From JAXGZG01 sp040771825 (GTDB taxonomy: Bacteria > Bacillota > Sulfobacillia > Fermentithermobacillales > Fermentithermobacillaceae), in NCBI GenBank assembly GCA_040771825.1, contig JAXGZG010000003.1, forward strand, positions 248,001-312,000: a stretch of DNA of 64,000 nucleotides. Reading direction: 5' to 3'. Shown in pieces: positions 8,588-16,089 of the stretch (within the stretch, counting starts at the first letter, position 1; each line of letters begins with the position of its first letter). The translations under genes and the position numbers were made by a program. The notes below the pieces were generated by a model that did no database searches, was not told where the DNA came from, and saw nothing but the letters and a program-made list of their open reading frames with translations.

Positions 8588-9391
8588 CTAATTGTTGACC
8601 ACCCTTTCTTCGAGTGACAGCGCCGCGGTAGCGGCGACTTGCTTCTCTTGGCTCTCTTTGAACCTGTAGGACTGACCGTTGAACAGCAGAATGTGGGCGT
8701 GGTGAGTGAGCCGATCCAGTAGAGCGGCTGTGAGGGTTGCATCGCCGAACACCTCACCCCAGCGGCTGAACTCCAAATTACCTGTGACCAGCACCGCGCC
8801 TCTTTCGTACCGTTCTGCCAGAAACTGAAACAACAGAGGCCCGCCTGGTCCCAAGCCTATGTACCCCAGCTCATCGCAGATGACCAGGTCAACCTTCTGC
8901 CATGTCTTGAGGTACTTGGGGAGCCGGTACTCGGCGCTGGCCTGCAGTAGTTCTTGCATCAGGTTCATGATAGGAACAAACTTTACCCTGTACCCAGCGG
9001 CGATGGCCGAGATGCCTAGAGCGATGGCGATGTGAGTCTTGCCGGTACCACTGTTTCCGAGGCAGATCACGTTCTCCTTACGCTTAATGAAGTCTCCCTG
9101 AGCGAGAGCCAAGACCTCAGGCTTGGGCAGGTCCGGTACGGCAGTGAAGTCAAAGGAATCGAGAGTTTTCACTGCCGGGAACTTGGCTTGGTTCATGCGA
9201 CTCTTGAGCCTGCTCTCCCGCCTCGATAACACCTCCTGAGCCAGACACGCGGAGAGAAACTCGGCGTGGGATCTTCCCTGAGCAAAGGCTTCTCTGGCAA
9301 CTTCCCGAAAGGCTTTTCGCAGTCCAGGGAGCTTCAATTGCTTGCAGTACAGGTCAACCATGGCTTCCGAAGCTTCGGCTTTGACACTCAC
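8588..9391 (-). CDS. istB: IS21 helper ATPase IstB
   Basis: This 267-residue DnaA/DnaC-like AAA+ ATPase has Walker A GNSGTGKTH (residues 112-120), Walker B DLVICDELGYIGL, and the IstB ending LLDRLTHHAHILLFNGQSYRFKES. IstB assembles on target DNA and stimulates IstA transposition. Its start overlaps the stop of istA by 4 bases (GTGA-type junction), as usual for IS21. The length and motifs are complete, so it should be functional. Confidence 0.95.
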   Translation of the reverse strand: MSVKAEASEAMVDLYCKQLKLPGLRKAFREVAREAFAQGRSHAEFLSACLAQEVLSRRESRLKSRMNQAKFPAVKTLDSFDFTAVPDLPKPEVLALAQGDFIKRKENVICLGNSGTGKTHIAIALGISAIAAGYRVKFVPIMNLMQELLQASAEYRLPKYLKTWQKVDLVICDELGYIGLGPGGPLLFQFLAERYERGAVLVTGNLEFSRWGEVFGDATLTAALLDRLTHHAHILLFNGQSYRFKESQEKQVAATAALSLEERVVNN

Positions 9392-10839
9392 CTGTCATCA
9401 CCCCTAGCTGCCAGAAGGTCGTAGACTGATAGGTCGGGAGCCCTCAAGGCAAGATTTGAGAGCGCCGCAGGGACAAGCACAGGTTTGGCGGGTTCTTGCC
9501 TAGAGTTTAGGATGAGCTGCCTGACCGTGCTCTCGGTGGCTTTCCCCATGTCGAGGGCGGTCTCAAGGGCAGAAGTGACTTCGTCATGTGGGTACTCTCC
9601 GTTGAGCATTAGGATTCGGGTAAACTCCCGGTACCCGTCCCTCTGAGCACAGAGCTGCAATCTAGTTTTCTCCCAGATGCCCCCAAGCCGCCTCACGGCC
9701 AAGGCGTTCATGCTGGCTCTGGGCTTTCGGGCCAGTGCGGAAAGATAGTGTTCCAACTTAACTACCGTCTCACCCCGACCGTAACGTCTCTCATGTTCGG
9801 CCACAACTTCCTCTCCTGAAACAACTCTCACCCGATCCCAGGTGGCAACCACCTGAAGCGTGCGACTGACCCACTTTGAGGGGACCGAGTATCGGTTCCG
9901 ATCGAAGGTAACAAGGGCGGTTTTTGACACGACGGCTTGCTTGGTGATGCAGCAAGGGTAGGGCCTTTCCGGCAGCGGACGCAAGCACTCTCGCTCTTTG
10001 AGCCAGTTCTCTTCCAGTCTCCGCCTCTCTTTCTCACTCCACTTAAGGAGATGAGCGTTCAGGGCTTCGAAACTCGGGTAGTCCCTTACTGGCACCAAGG
10101 CGTTTCTCCGCACGTAACCGACCAAGTTCTCGACAGAGCCCTTTTCGTTTCCTTTAGCCGGGTTGCAGAAGTCAGCGTCAAACAGGTAGTGAGCCTTAAG
10201 GGAGGAGAACAACTGGTGCTCTTCACGCCACGGCCCCGCCAAGATCTTGGTTACAGCAGTCTTCGGGTTGTCGAAGACACAGTGTTCAGGCACTCCCCCC
10301 AGCCACTCGAAAGCCGCGGCATGTCCTGCTAGAAACGCCTCCATTTTCTCCGTTGGGAACGCCTTGGCGAAAGGTACCTGACTCGCTCGCATTCTAAGAC
10401 AGAACACGTAGACCCTCTTTTCGACGCCTGCGATCTTAACGGTAGCCTCGCCCCAATCGAGTTGAGCCTGCTCACCCCAGTCCGCTGTCAGAGGTATGTA
10501 GACTTCATGCCTAGAGTCCTTGATCTTGCGTATGAAATGTCTGACTGTGGACTCGCCGCCGGTGAAACCGTACTCCTCGACCAACCTGGTATACACTCGC
10601 TTCGCTGTATGACGCTGTTTGGGAGGAGTTTTCTTGTCAGCTTCCAGCCAGGCCATGATGAGATTCCTAAACGGATCCATCACCGGGCACGGCCTGGGCT
10701 CTGTGAGTTTGTAGTATGGAATCTCGCTGCTGGCCAAAGCCTTTCTCACTGACTGCCGGGAAATCTCCAGGCTCTTAGCTATCTTGCGGATTGACCATCC
10801 TTCAATGAAGTGCTTCTTCCTGATAAACTCAATGTCGAC
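9388..10839 (-). CDS. istA: IS21 transposase IstA
   Basis: The protein is about 484-511 residues depending on the start. The N-terminal helix-turn-helix is WSIRKIAKSLEISRQSVRKAL. The integrase-type DDE core begins at LTADWGEQAQLDWGEA and continues with CVFDNPKTAVTK and the late glutamate in NEKGSVENLVGYVRRN. The C-terminal beta-barrel part has RNRYSVPSKWV. I place the start at the ATG of MVDIEFIRKKHF (10839), the family's usual beginning. The frame is open to 10923, but that extension runs into the right-end repeats. It catalyses cut-and-paste transposition with IstB. Confidence 0.92.
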   Translation of the reverse strand, partial: VDIEFIRKKHFIEGWSIRKIAKSLEISRQSVRKALASSEIPYYKLTEPRPCPVMDPFRNLIMAWLEADKKTPPKQRHTAKRVYTRLVEEYGFTGGESTVRHFIRKIKDSRHEVYIPLTADWGEQAQLDWGEATVKIAGVEKRVYVFCLRMRASQVPFAKAFPTEKMEAFLAGHAAAFEWLGGVPEHCVFDNPKTAVTKILAGPWREEHQLFSSLKAHYLFDADFCNPAKGNEKGSVENLVGYVRRNALVPVRDYPSFEALNAHLLKWSEKERRRLEENWLKERECLRPLPERPYPCCITKQAVVSKTALVTFDRNRYSVPSKWVSRTLQVVATWDRVRVVSGEEVVAEHERRYGRGETVVKLEHYLSALARKPRASMNALAVRRLGGIWEKTRLQLCAQRDGYREFTRILMLNGEYPHDEVTSALETALDMGKATESTVRQLILNSRQEPAKPVLVPAALSNLALRAPDLSVYDLLAARGDDR

Positions 10840-10977
10840 CATCCTGAGCAACTCCTCTTCCTCCAGTACGCTGACTTTCTTAACAAAAACCAGCATACAG
10901 GAATGGATTCTCGGGGTGGTCAACTTTTCGGTTAGCGCCCGCCCCCTAAGTGGTCAACTTTTATGTTAGCGATCACA

Positions 10978-11311
10978 ACAGCCTCGTTAGCGATCACAGG
11001 GTCCTGCAAAACCTGATCTCAAACGCGCTAAAGTATTCGCTTCAAGGATCCAGGGTGTTCATTGACTTGGTCGCGGACTCAGGAGAAGCCGTGGTGACCA
11101 TAAGAAACACTGCGAACTATGAGATGGACTTCAACGAAGAGGAGATAATGCAACGATTTACCAGGGGCGACCGATCGAGGAGCCTGAAGGCTCAGGCCTG
11201 GGCCTCTCCATAGCGAAGAGCTTCACCGAAGCGTGCGGCGGGCGCTTCACAATCCACATCGATGGAGACCTTTTCAAGGTAGTCCTCAAGTTCGATGCAA
11301 GTCGGCAATGA
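10978..11311 (+). pseudogene. histidine kinase ATPase-domain remnant, frameshifted
   Basis: From the IS21 target duplication onward the plus frame gives the N-box LQNLISNALKYS and VVTIRNTA (G1 region), then ends in a frameshift near 11190. The next frame gives the G2 box EGSGLGLSIAKSF followed by CGGRFTIHIDGDLFKVVLKF and a stop at 11309-11311. This is the C-terminal half of a sensor histidine kinase CA domain. The N-terminal sensor and DHp domains are gone. The D-x-G of the G1 box is already replaced by RNTAN, a sign of decay before or after the IS insertion. Confidence 0.8.
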
Positions 11312-11382
11312 GTATTCCGCTGTCGTCCCGGCAGCTTGGCGACTTATCCCTGAAGATATGCTCGGAGTTGTGATCTTTGATG

Positions 11383-11823
11383 TTAGTCCGGCGGAGACTG
11401 GATAACGAGACCCTCGGCGCTTGCTGCCTTCAGAAGCTCTCTGTCGAAAGCCAGAAAGAGGACTCCCTCGCCGAGCATGGCTTGCCACGCCAAAGCAGCG
11501 GCAAGATGCACAGCGTCATAGGCCCTCAGGGGGTACTTCTGAACAAGCGCGACTGCATCACGAATTAATCCCTCATCCACAGGAACGCGAACGAAATCAT
11601 CCCACTCTCTCTGAATGGCCGCGAGTACTGCCGCAACGTCTCCCTGAGGGACGTCTCCCCTTCTCGCTGCTCGAAATGTGGCCGACACAAGCTCGACACG
11701 CCCGATGGAGACTATCGCAACCGCCAGAGCGTCCGACAGAGCACGGAGAACAGACTCCGTATCGGACTCATGCCAGTACCTTTTCGCAAGCGCGCTGGTG
11801 TCGGCGTAGACATATGGACTCAT
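11383..11823 (-). CDS. vapC: PIN-domain toxin of VapC type
   Basis: The protein is 146 residues from the ATG at 11823. PIN motifs are in order: the N-terminal acidic strand YVYADTSALAKRYW (Asp 7), the central glutamate in IGRVELVSA, the second acidic cluster RAYDAVHLAAAL and the final LAFDREL. VapC proteins are Mg-dependent ribonucleases that cleave tRNA or rRNA. The start overlaps the antitoxin stop as ATGA. A longer reading to 11913 would run through the antitoxin gene and is unlikely. Together with the upstream Phd/YefM-type antitoxin it forms a two-gene toxin-antitoxin operon. All acidic residues are in place, so it is likely active. Confidence 0.9.
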   Translation of the reverse strand: MSPYVYADTSALAKRYWHESDTESVLRALSDALAVAIVSIGRVELVSATFRAARRGDVPQGDVAAVLAAIQREWDDFVRVPVDEGLIRDAVALVQKYPLRAYDAVHLAAALAWQAMLGEGVLFLAFDRELLKAASAEGLVIQSPPD

Positions 11824-12095
11824 TCGCGGTCCCTCAGAATGAGTTCCGCTACTGACCGACCGGGGTACGCTGAGGCCGGGGGTCTTGTCACCATTAACCT
11901 CTTCCCGCTCCACCGCACCTTACCTTCTGCGACCAGAGCTGCCAACTTGTCTTCTGGCTCCTGAGAAACCGGGCGAATCTCCGCGAGGGGCTTACCTCTA
12001 TCGGTCACAATAAGCGTGTTGCCCTGAGCCACCTCCCTAAGGTAGTAACTCAATCGGCTCTTGAGTTCCCTGACTCCCACTCGATTGTCGGGCAC
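11820..12095 (-). CDS. vapB: Phd/YefM-family antitoxin
   Basis: This 91-residue antitoxin has the Phd/YefM fold: VGVRELKSRLSYYLREVAQG then LIVTDRGKPLAEIRP. These form the N-terminal DNA-binding half, and an extended, charged C-terminus would wrap the toxin. I prefer the GTG at 12095 (residue before PDNRVGV) because AGAGGTG lies just upstream. A GTG at 12116 would sit inside the operator palindrome. It overlaps vapC by 4 bases. The perfect inverted repeat TGTGGTCAC/GTGACCACA right upstream is the expected autorepression site. Confidence 0.88.
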   Translation of the reverse strand: MPDNRVGVRELKSRLSYYLREVAQGNTLIVTDRGKPLAEIRPVSQEPEDKLAALVAEGKVRWSGKRLMVTRPPASAYPGRSVAELILRDRE

Positions 12096-12107
12096 ACGTA
12101 TCACCTC

Positions 12108-12138
12108 TGTGGTCACATAGTATCGTCAAGTGACCACA
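12108..12138. promoter_or_regulatory. operator palindrome of the vapBC operon
   Basis: TGTGGTCAC at 12108-12116 is mirrored exactly by GTGACCACA at 12130-12138 with a 13-base spacer. A third, imperfect half-site (AAGTGGCTAC) follows near 12142-12151, spaced as a direct repeat of AAGTGACCAC. The position just upstream of the antitoxin start fits negative autoregulation by the antitoxin or the complex, as known for Phd-type systems. Confidence 0.7.
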
Positions 12139-12264
12139 TATGCAAGTGGCTACATACTTCGCCTGGAAAATGAACCAATGGCCCCAGATGGTCCGGCGCC
12201 CCCCTCTGTTCTTCGCATGAAGCTCTCCATGCTATCTAGAATCCGTGAAGGCTCTTGGGGCTCC

Positions 12265-13227
12265 TCACGGGTCATTGATGTTCTTGTTTATCGGTCTTCT
12301 AACCGACAACAGCATCGGATCGAAATGCTTCGGCCAAAACCTGTTGGCAAACGGGTTTGCGGTCTCAAAATCCACGTGAATGCAGTTGATTCCATTGTTG
12401 CTGCAGAAATCGAACACATGCTGCAGCAACCCCTTCCCCAGTCCCAGGCTTCTATACTCTGGTTTTATATAGGCTCCTATTTCGTCAACCAACGCGCAAC
12501 GCTTCTCGGATAGGTCAATCGCGTTGTTCTTCTGTGACACACTAACGTTGATGAACCCTACCGCCTCTCCGCCTTCCCAAGCCATGAATACGTTGCTCTT
12601 TCGCAGGATTTCCAAGATGTCATCAAGTGAGCATTGATCCCTCACAAGGAAAAGAGGTGCCGAGCGGTAGTATTCTCTCGATTCCTCTACCAAGCCACAT
12701 AGAGTCTCCGCATCTTGCGGTCCCGCTCTTGTGATGTCATGACCCTGGCCGGTGACTACTCTCTTGCTCGTGCGAGCAAACGCATCTACGAGGTAAGAAC
12801 CGAAGCCCAGATCATACAAGATAGCTCTAAGCTCGTTATCATTGTGGAAAATCGTCCACATATGGTTAAGGACGTTCCTATTCACCCACTCTCGTGAGCT
12901 AAACTCATATAGAGATCGGTATGTCTCCTCCCTGTACTCGCCTATGGCTCCGTGGGCAATCGCCGGACAGAACACTGTCTTTTCCCCATGAAACGGAAAC
13001 TCGTCATAGGCCAGGTAGCCAAGCAATCTGTCACCTGACCTTGCGACAATTGCCGCTTTGTTCATGACTTTTTTGCGTAAGAAGCGCACTATCTCATTAG
13101 TGCCTTGTACCCAGCTCGTCGGAAACGACTCATGGCCGCCGCAATACTGCTCATACTGACTGACCCAAATCGCAGCAGCCTGAGATATGTCCGATTCCTG
13201 CATTATGCAAATTGCGCGGTCATTCAC
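12265..13227 (-). CDS. GNAT-family N-acetyltransferase, two-domain
   Basis: About 320 residues. The C-terminal half shows the GNAT acetyl-CoA fold: FINVSVSQK, then DEIGAYIKPEYRSLGLGKGLLQHVFDFC, where R/GLGKG is the acetyl-CoA pyrophosphate loop, followed by CIHVDFETANPFANRFW. The N-terminal half looks like a second, weaker GNAT repeat (RLLGYLAYDEFPF; AAAIWVSQYEQY). I chose the GTG at 13227 because AAGGAG is 9 bases upstream. The longer frame to 13332 would overlap the CPBP gene. It follows that gene by about 13 bases, so they are co-transcribed. Substrate unknown. Confidence 0.85.
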   Translation of the reverse strand: MNDRAICIMQESDISQAAAIWVSQYEQYCGGHESFPTSWVQGTNEIVRFLRKKVMNKAAIVARSGDRLLGYLAYDEFPFHGEKTVFCPAIAHGAIGEYREETYRSLYEFSSREWVNRNVLNHMWTIFHNDNELRAILYDLGFGSYLVDAFARTSKRVVTGQGHDITRAGPQDAETLCGLVEESREYYRSAPLFLVRDQCSLDDILEILRKSNVFMAWEGGEAVGFINVSVSQKNNAIDLSEKRCALVDEIGAYIKPEYRSLGLGKGLLQHVFDFCSNNGINCIHVDFETANPFANRFWPKHFDPMLLSVRRPINKNINDP

Positions 13228-13240
13228 CAAGATCCGCTCC

Positions 13241-14062
13241 TTAAGAAACCATGCGGGCTTTGCGCGCCCATTCCGGTTTTGTTCTCTCCAGCACACAATA
13301 GCCAGTTGCGGCAAGGGCGTAAAATACAGCATACCAGGAAACCAAGTCTACCATGGGCCCTTTGTACATCTCTCCGAGAAAATTGAACGTGAAGTGAATG
13401 CATACGGGGACGAGCAGGTTTCTGCACGAGTGATAGCAAAGCCCCATGACAAACCCCAAAGAAGTAATGCAAATAACGAATGTGATTATGTACCTGAGCA
13501 AAGCGATTCCACCGTATCCGGATCCCAAAAACCATACTGGAGCGTGCCAGAATGACCAAATCAGGCCGACTATCAACGAGCCCTTGATGACGCCGAACCT
13601 CTCCTCGGCCACCGGCGACAAATAACCTCTCCAGCCCGACTCCTCTCCGGTTGACCCCTGTATGAGAGTGAAGAATACCGCACCGACCACTGTTGGCGAG
13701 GAAAGATCAAGCTGACTCATGACGGCGACGCCATTTCGGACTGAGATCATGGATACACTGGCTACGAAAATCGCTACCTGGATTATGGCTGTTGTTGCTG
13801 CTAGCCTGCGGTTGACCCTTTCGTCGAAAGCCGCTCGGTAGAATCCGCGAATTGTGGTGTTTGGACAGAGTCTCCTGAACATAAGCAGCAGGACATAAGT
13901 CGGGGTCCATGCTGTTATGGCCGTCAACCATCTCATGACTAGCGGCGTTCCGTGCAGAAGCTTTGTGGCTATGCCGCCCAGGGTAGCTAGCAGCACCACG
14001 AATAGGACGTAAGTGTAGGCTACGTACCGCAGGGCATCAAGTTGAACACTCTTGGTCTTCAC
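13241..14062 (-). CDS. CPBP-family intramembrane metalloprotease (CAAX/Abi type)
   Basis: This 273-residue polytopic membrane protein has about seven or eight hydrophobic helices. The three CPBP motifs are visible: EExxxR as GEESGWRGYL (about residues 146-155), FxxxH as FWHAPVWF (about 177-184) and HxxxN as IHFTFNFLG (about 233-241). Members are membrane-embedded glutamyl proteases, some linked to peptide maturation or self-immunity. It sits directly upstream of the GNAT gene with about 13 bases between. There is no bacteriocin precursor nearby, so immunity is only one possibility. Confidence 0.88.
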   Translation of the reverse strand: MKTKSVQLDALRYVAYTYVLFVVLLATLGGIATKLLHGTPLVMRWLTAITAWTPTYVLLLMFRRLCPNTTIRGFYRAAFDERVNRRLAATTAIIQVAIFVASVSMISVRNGVAVMSQLDLSSPTVVGAVFFTLIQGSTGEESGWRGYLSPVAEERFGVIKGSLIVGLIWSFWHAPVWFLGSGYGGIALLRYIITFVICITSLGFVMGLCYHSCRNLLVPVCIHFTFNFLGEMYKGPMVDLVSWYAVFYALAATGYCVLERTKPEWARKARMVS

Positions 14063-14284
14063 TCAGAACACATCCTGTCATCCAAGCGCTCGACACCGGA
14101 ACGCACCGGTCAGACTACGCAAAGACTACTCTGCTGGACTCGTTATTCGCGTCAACCTTCTGAAATTACCTTGATGATACCAAGAGGCGGTGCTAGATCC
14201 ATCACCCGAAAGAGGGATTGGGGCGGGGGATATGGCAAGAACAGAGCCCAAGTTCATCGTTGCCCGTCATGCGGCGCGCGAAAA

Positions 14285-14545
14285 TCACCGACTAAGATCC
14301 AGGAACTGAATAGGCAGCGACATGGTTAATCTCCCGAACTCGGCGTCTTTGTGAACAAGAACGGCTTCTATTCTTAGTGCCGTGGCCGCCACAAAGGAAT
14401 CGGCAACGCTCAAGCCGCCTAGGGATTTGATGCGAGCCGCTTCCCATAATAGATCCTCGTCGGGCCATATTTCTTTCATGTTAAGTCCGCGCACCTTGAC
14501 AATAAAGGAAGCCGCCTCATCATGTCCCCTTCGCGCTGTCACCAT
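14285..14545 (-). pseudogene. PIN-domain toxin fragment lacking its N-terminus
   Basis: The frame gives the C-terminal two thirds of a PIN protein: ARRGHDEAASFIVKVRGL, then the acidic motif SVADSFVAATALRIEAVLVHKDAEFG. The first beta-strand with the essential DTS/DTN aspartate is missing, and the sequence upstream of the ATG at 14545 does not supply it. It is therefore likely a dead VapC relative. No antitoxin gene is present next to it. Confidence 0.65.
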
Positions 14546-14665
14546 GGACTCTTCCTCCTTGGTTGGGAGCTTCGACCACCCCTGGGGACATGCCTGCCTG
14601 GCTGAAACGGGAATGTCCCGTCAAACGGGGCATCGACTGACACCATATATGATGTCATTGGAAGC

Positions 14666-14695
14666 TTGACCTGACGAGAGCTGACAGTCTACACT
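14666..14695 (+). promoter_or_regulatory. sigma-A-type promoter for the HicAB/SecB-like unit
   Basis: TTGACC at 14666-14671 and TACACT at 14690-14695 are separated by 18 bases, placing a transcription start near 14702, about 65 bases before the hicA-like GTG. A partly symmetric AT-rich stretch centred on CATATG (about 14701-14725) follows and could be an operator. Confidence 0.5.
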
Positions 14696-14767
14696 TGGTA
14701 TGACACTGCATATGGTGGTATCAACGAATGATGTTCAGAGCGCGGGGCATTCTAGAGGTAGCAAGAA

Positions 14768-15058
14768 GTGCTTAGGCTCTCCGGTAAACTGGAACAGCTT
14801 CTTGTGGGTGCTAGCGATATCCCTTGGAAGGAACTAGAATCTGAGCTTCGTCGTCTCGGTTTTGCGGTCGAACAGTCTAGAGGGAAAACAACGCATTGGA
14901 CAGTCTACTATCCGGCTCTACCGGAAACACCGATACAGACTGTTGTGGTAGATAGGGGTGCCCTTCGGAAGCCGAGGTATCTTTCGATGATCAGAAAACT
15001 TGTGCGGATTGTTCTGGAATTAGTGGAGGAGGATAGCAGTGCACGCTCAGACTATTGA
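14768..15058 (+). CDS. hicA: HicA-like toxin
   Basis: This 96-residue protein resembles HicA mRNA interferases in layout: IPWKELESELRRLGFAVEQ (alpha1 and beta1), then SRGKTTHWTVYYP, where a histidine occupies about the position of the catalytic GSH histidine. LRKPRYLSMIRKLVRIV matches the usual GTLRSILRQAGL helix. It is longer than classical HicA (60-80 residues). The GTG start has a purine-rich site AGAGGT 8-12 bases upstream. It overlaps the hicB start by 20 bases. The assignment leans on the following HicB-type gene, since the sequence alone is divergent. Confidence 0.6.
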   Translation: MLRLSGKLEQLLVGASDIPWKELESELRRLGFAVEQSRGKTTHWTVYYPALPETPIQTVVVDRGALRKPRYLSMIRKLVRIVLELVEEDSSARSDY

Positions 15059-15668
15059 TCATTACTTGAGCCAGAAGTACCCGGTAGTTCTTACGCCTTT
15101 GAAAGAGCAAGAGGGCGGGGGCTGGTTCGCAGAAATCAAGGAACTACCCGGCTGCATGGCTGACGGCGAGACTCCCCAGGAAGCAATGGAGTCGATTGAG
15201 GAATCGAAGCGGTTGTGGATCACCACCGCCGTGAAGCACGGACGTAGTGTTCCATTACCCGAAACTGATGAACAGGACGAGTACTCAGGTAGGCTGACTC
15301 TCAGGATGCCCAAGTCTCTGCATCGAAAAGTCGCTGACTTGGCGAAGAGAGAGGGTATCAGCCTTAACCAGTTCCTTTTGTCGGCGGTAGCGTTTCAGGG
15401 CGGGCTGTTTGAGTCGAAAACCAAGAGGCCGCCGGAAGTCATGGTCACCATCATCCAAGAATGCGATAACCGTCAGCAAGATGTGACGCACCTTGTCAGT
15501 CGCCTGTGGCCTCAGTCAGTTGCTCTGCCGGAGGTGTATCGCGGAGGAGGGAGAGAAAGTGTCAGGGAAGCGATTGGAGCTGAAAATCGGACAGATACAT
15601 TTAGAGTCCCTAAATGTGAATTCCCCGTGCACTCGTTCCGAACACGCCCAGAAAAAACCCAAGTCTAG
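15039..15668 (+). CDS. hicB: HicB-like antitoxin with long C-terminal extension
   Basis: The N-terminal part is a clear HicB partial RNase-H-like fold: YPVVLTPLKEQEGGGWFAEIKELPGCMADGETPQEAMESIEE. It is followed by a ribbon-helix-helix DNA-binding segment (SGRLTLRMPKSLHRKVADLAKREGISLNQFLLSAV, about residues 83-117). HicB proteins usually end about here. This one continues another 90 residues (FQGGLFESK...). Such an extension is the place where chaperone-addiction sequences sit in toxin-antitoxin-chaperone systems. The GTG start is preceded by GGAGGAGG. The last 110 bases overlap the SecB-like gene in another frame. It should bind the HicA-like toxin and autorepress the operon. Confidence 0.85.
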   Translation: MHAQTIDHYLSQKYPVVLTPLKEQEGGGWFAEIKELPGCMADGETPQEAMESIEESKRLWITTAVKHGRSVPLPETDEQDEYSGRLTLRMPKSLHRKVADLAKREGISLNQFLLSAVAFQGGLFESKTKRPPEVMVTIIQECDNRQQDVTHLVSRLWPQSVALPEVYRGGGRESVREAIGAENRTDTFRVPKCEFPVHSFRTRPEKTQV

Positions 15669-15999
15669 TAGCCGCATTGACATCGTGGAACGAGATGAGG
15701 ATAGGTTGACGATTCGTCTGAGGGAATACCATGAATTCGACGATCTTCCACTGCACGTTGAGATCAGCCTAATTGGACACTGCAAAACCGATCCTAATGC
15801 AACCGATGAGGAGATCAACACAGCGATAAGGGCAGGCGGGTACCCATTATTCGCGAAGCGAAGCCAGATAATCGCATTTGTCTCCGAAGCACGTATCGGA
15901 GTACCGATCATCCTTCCACCCTGCGCTGAGTATGCCTTCGAGGTAAGCTCTGATGATCCAGACCCGGAACCAAAGAGGGCAAAAGGAGACGGTAGTTAG
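15559..15999 (+). CDS. SecB-like chaperone, probable third gene of a toxin-antitoxin-chaperone unit
   Basis: About 146 residues from a GTG at 15559. The start is supported by an excellent site, GGAGGAGG then GAGAGAAA. The protein begins LELKIGQIHLESLNV, has an amphipathic strand region LPLHVEISLIGHCK, and near the C-terminus has ALFAK-type LFAKRSQIIAFVSEARIGVPIILPPCAEY. The last pattern resembles the SecB signature LFPY-RE-I--LT-R-G-P-L-LPP. The similarity is weak and seen by eye only. The gene overlaps the hicB 3' end by 110 bases and ends the plus-strand operon. SecB-like chaperones beside HicAB or HigBA control antitoxin stability in known TAC systems. Confidence 0.5.
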   Translation: MSGKRLELKIGQIHLESLNVNSPCTRSEHAQKKPKSSSRIDIVERDEDRLTIRLREYHEFDDLPLHVEISLIGHCKTDPNATDEEINTAIRAGGYPLFAKRSQIIAFVSEARIGVPIILPPCAEYAFEVSSDDPDPEPKRAKGDGS

Positions 16000-16089
16000 C
16001 GGTAGGCACACGAGCGCGACAAGGCTTCGTGGGGTTCATTTCCATACATAATCGCATACAGAGTTGCAGACAGGGTGAAGGGCAACCCC

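Larger units (their letters stand above)
8551..10977. mobile_element. intact IS21-family insertion sequence with 5-bp target duplication
   Basis: The element is 2427 bp with terminal TGTGATCG/CGATCACA. It has the multiple internal end repeats typical of IS21: a GTTGACCAC motif occurs twice at each end (around 8570-8612 and 10917-10957). The flanks carry the direct repeat ACAGC at 8546-8550 and 10978-10982, consistent with the 4-8 bp duplications known for IS21. Both istA and istB are uninterrupted and overlap by 4 bp. It splits a histidine kinase gene. Confidence 0.93.

Noticed and set aside
13105..13555. Plus frames over the GNAT/CPBP junction
   Set aside because: Complementary shadows of two well-supported genes.
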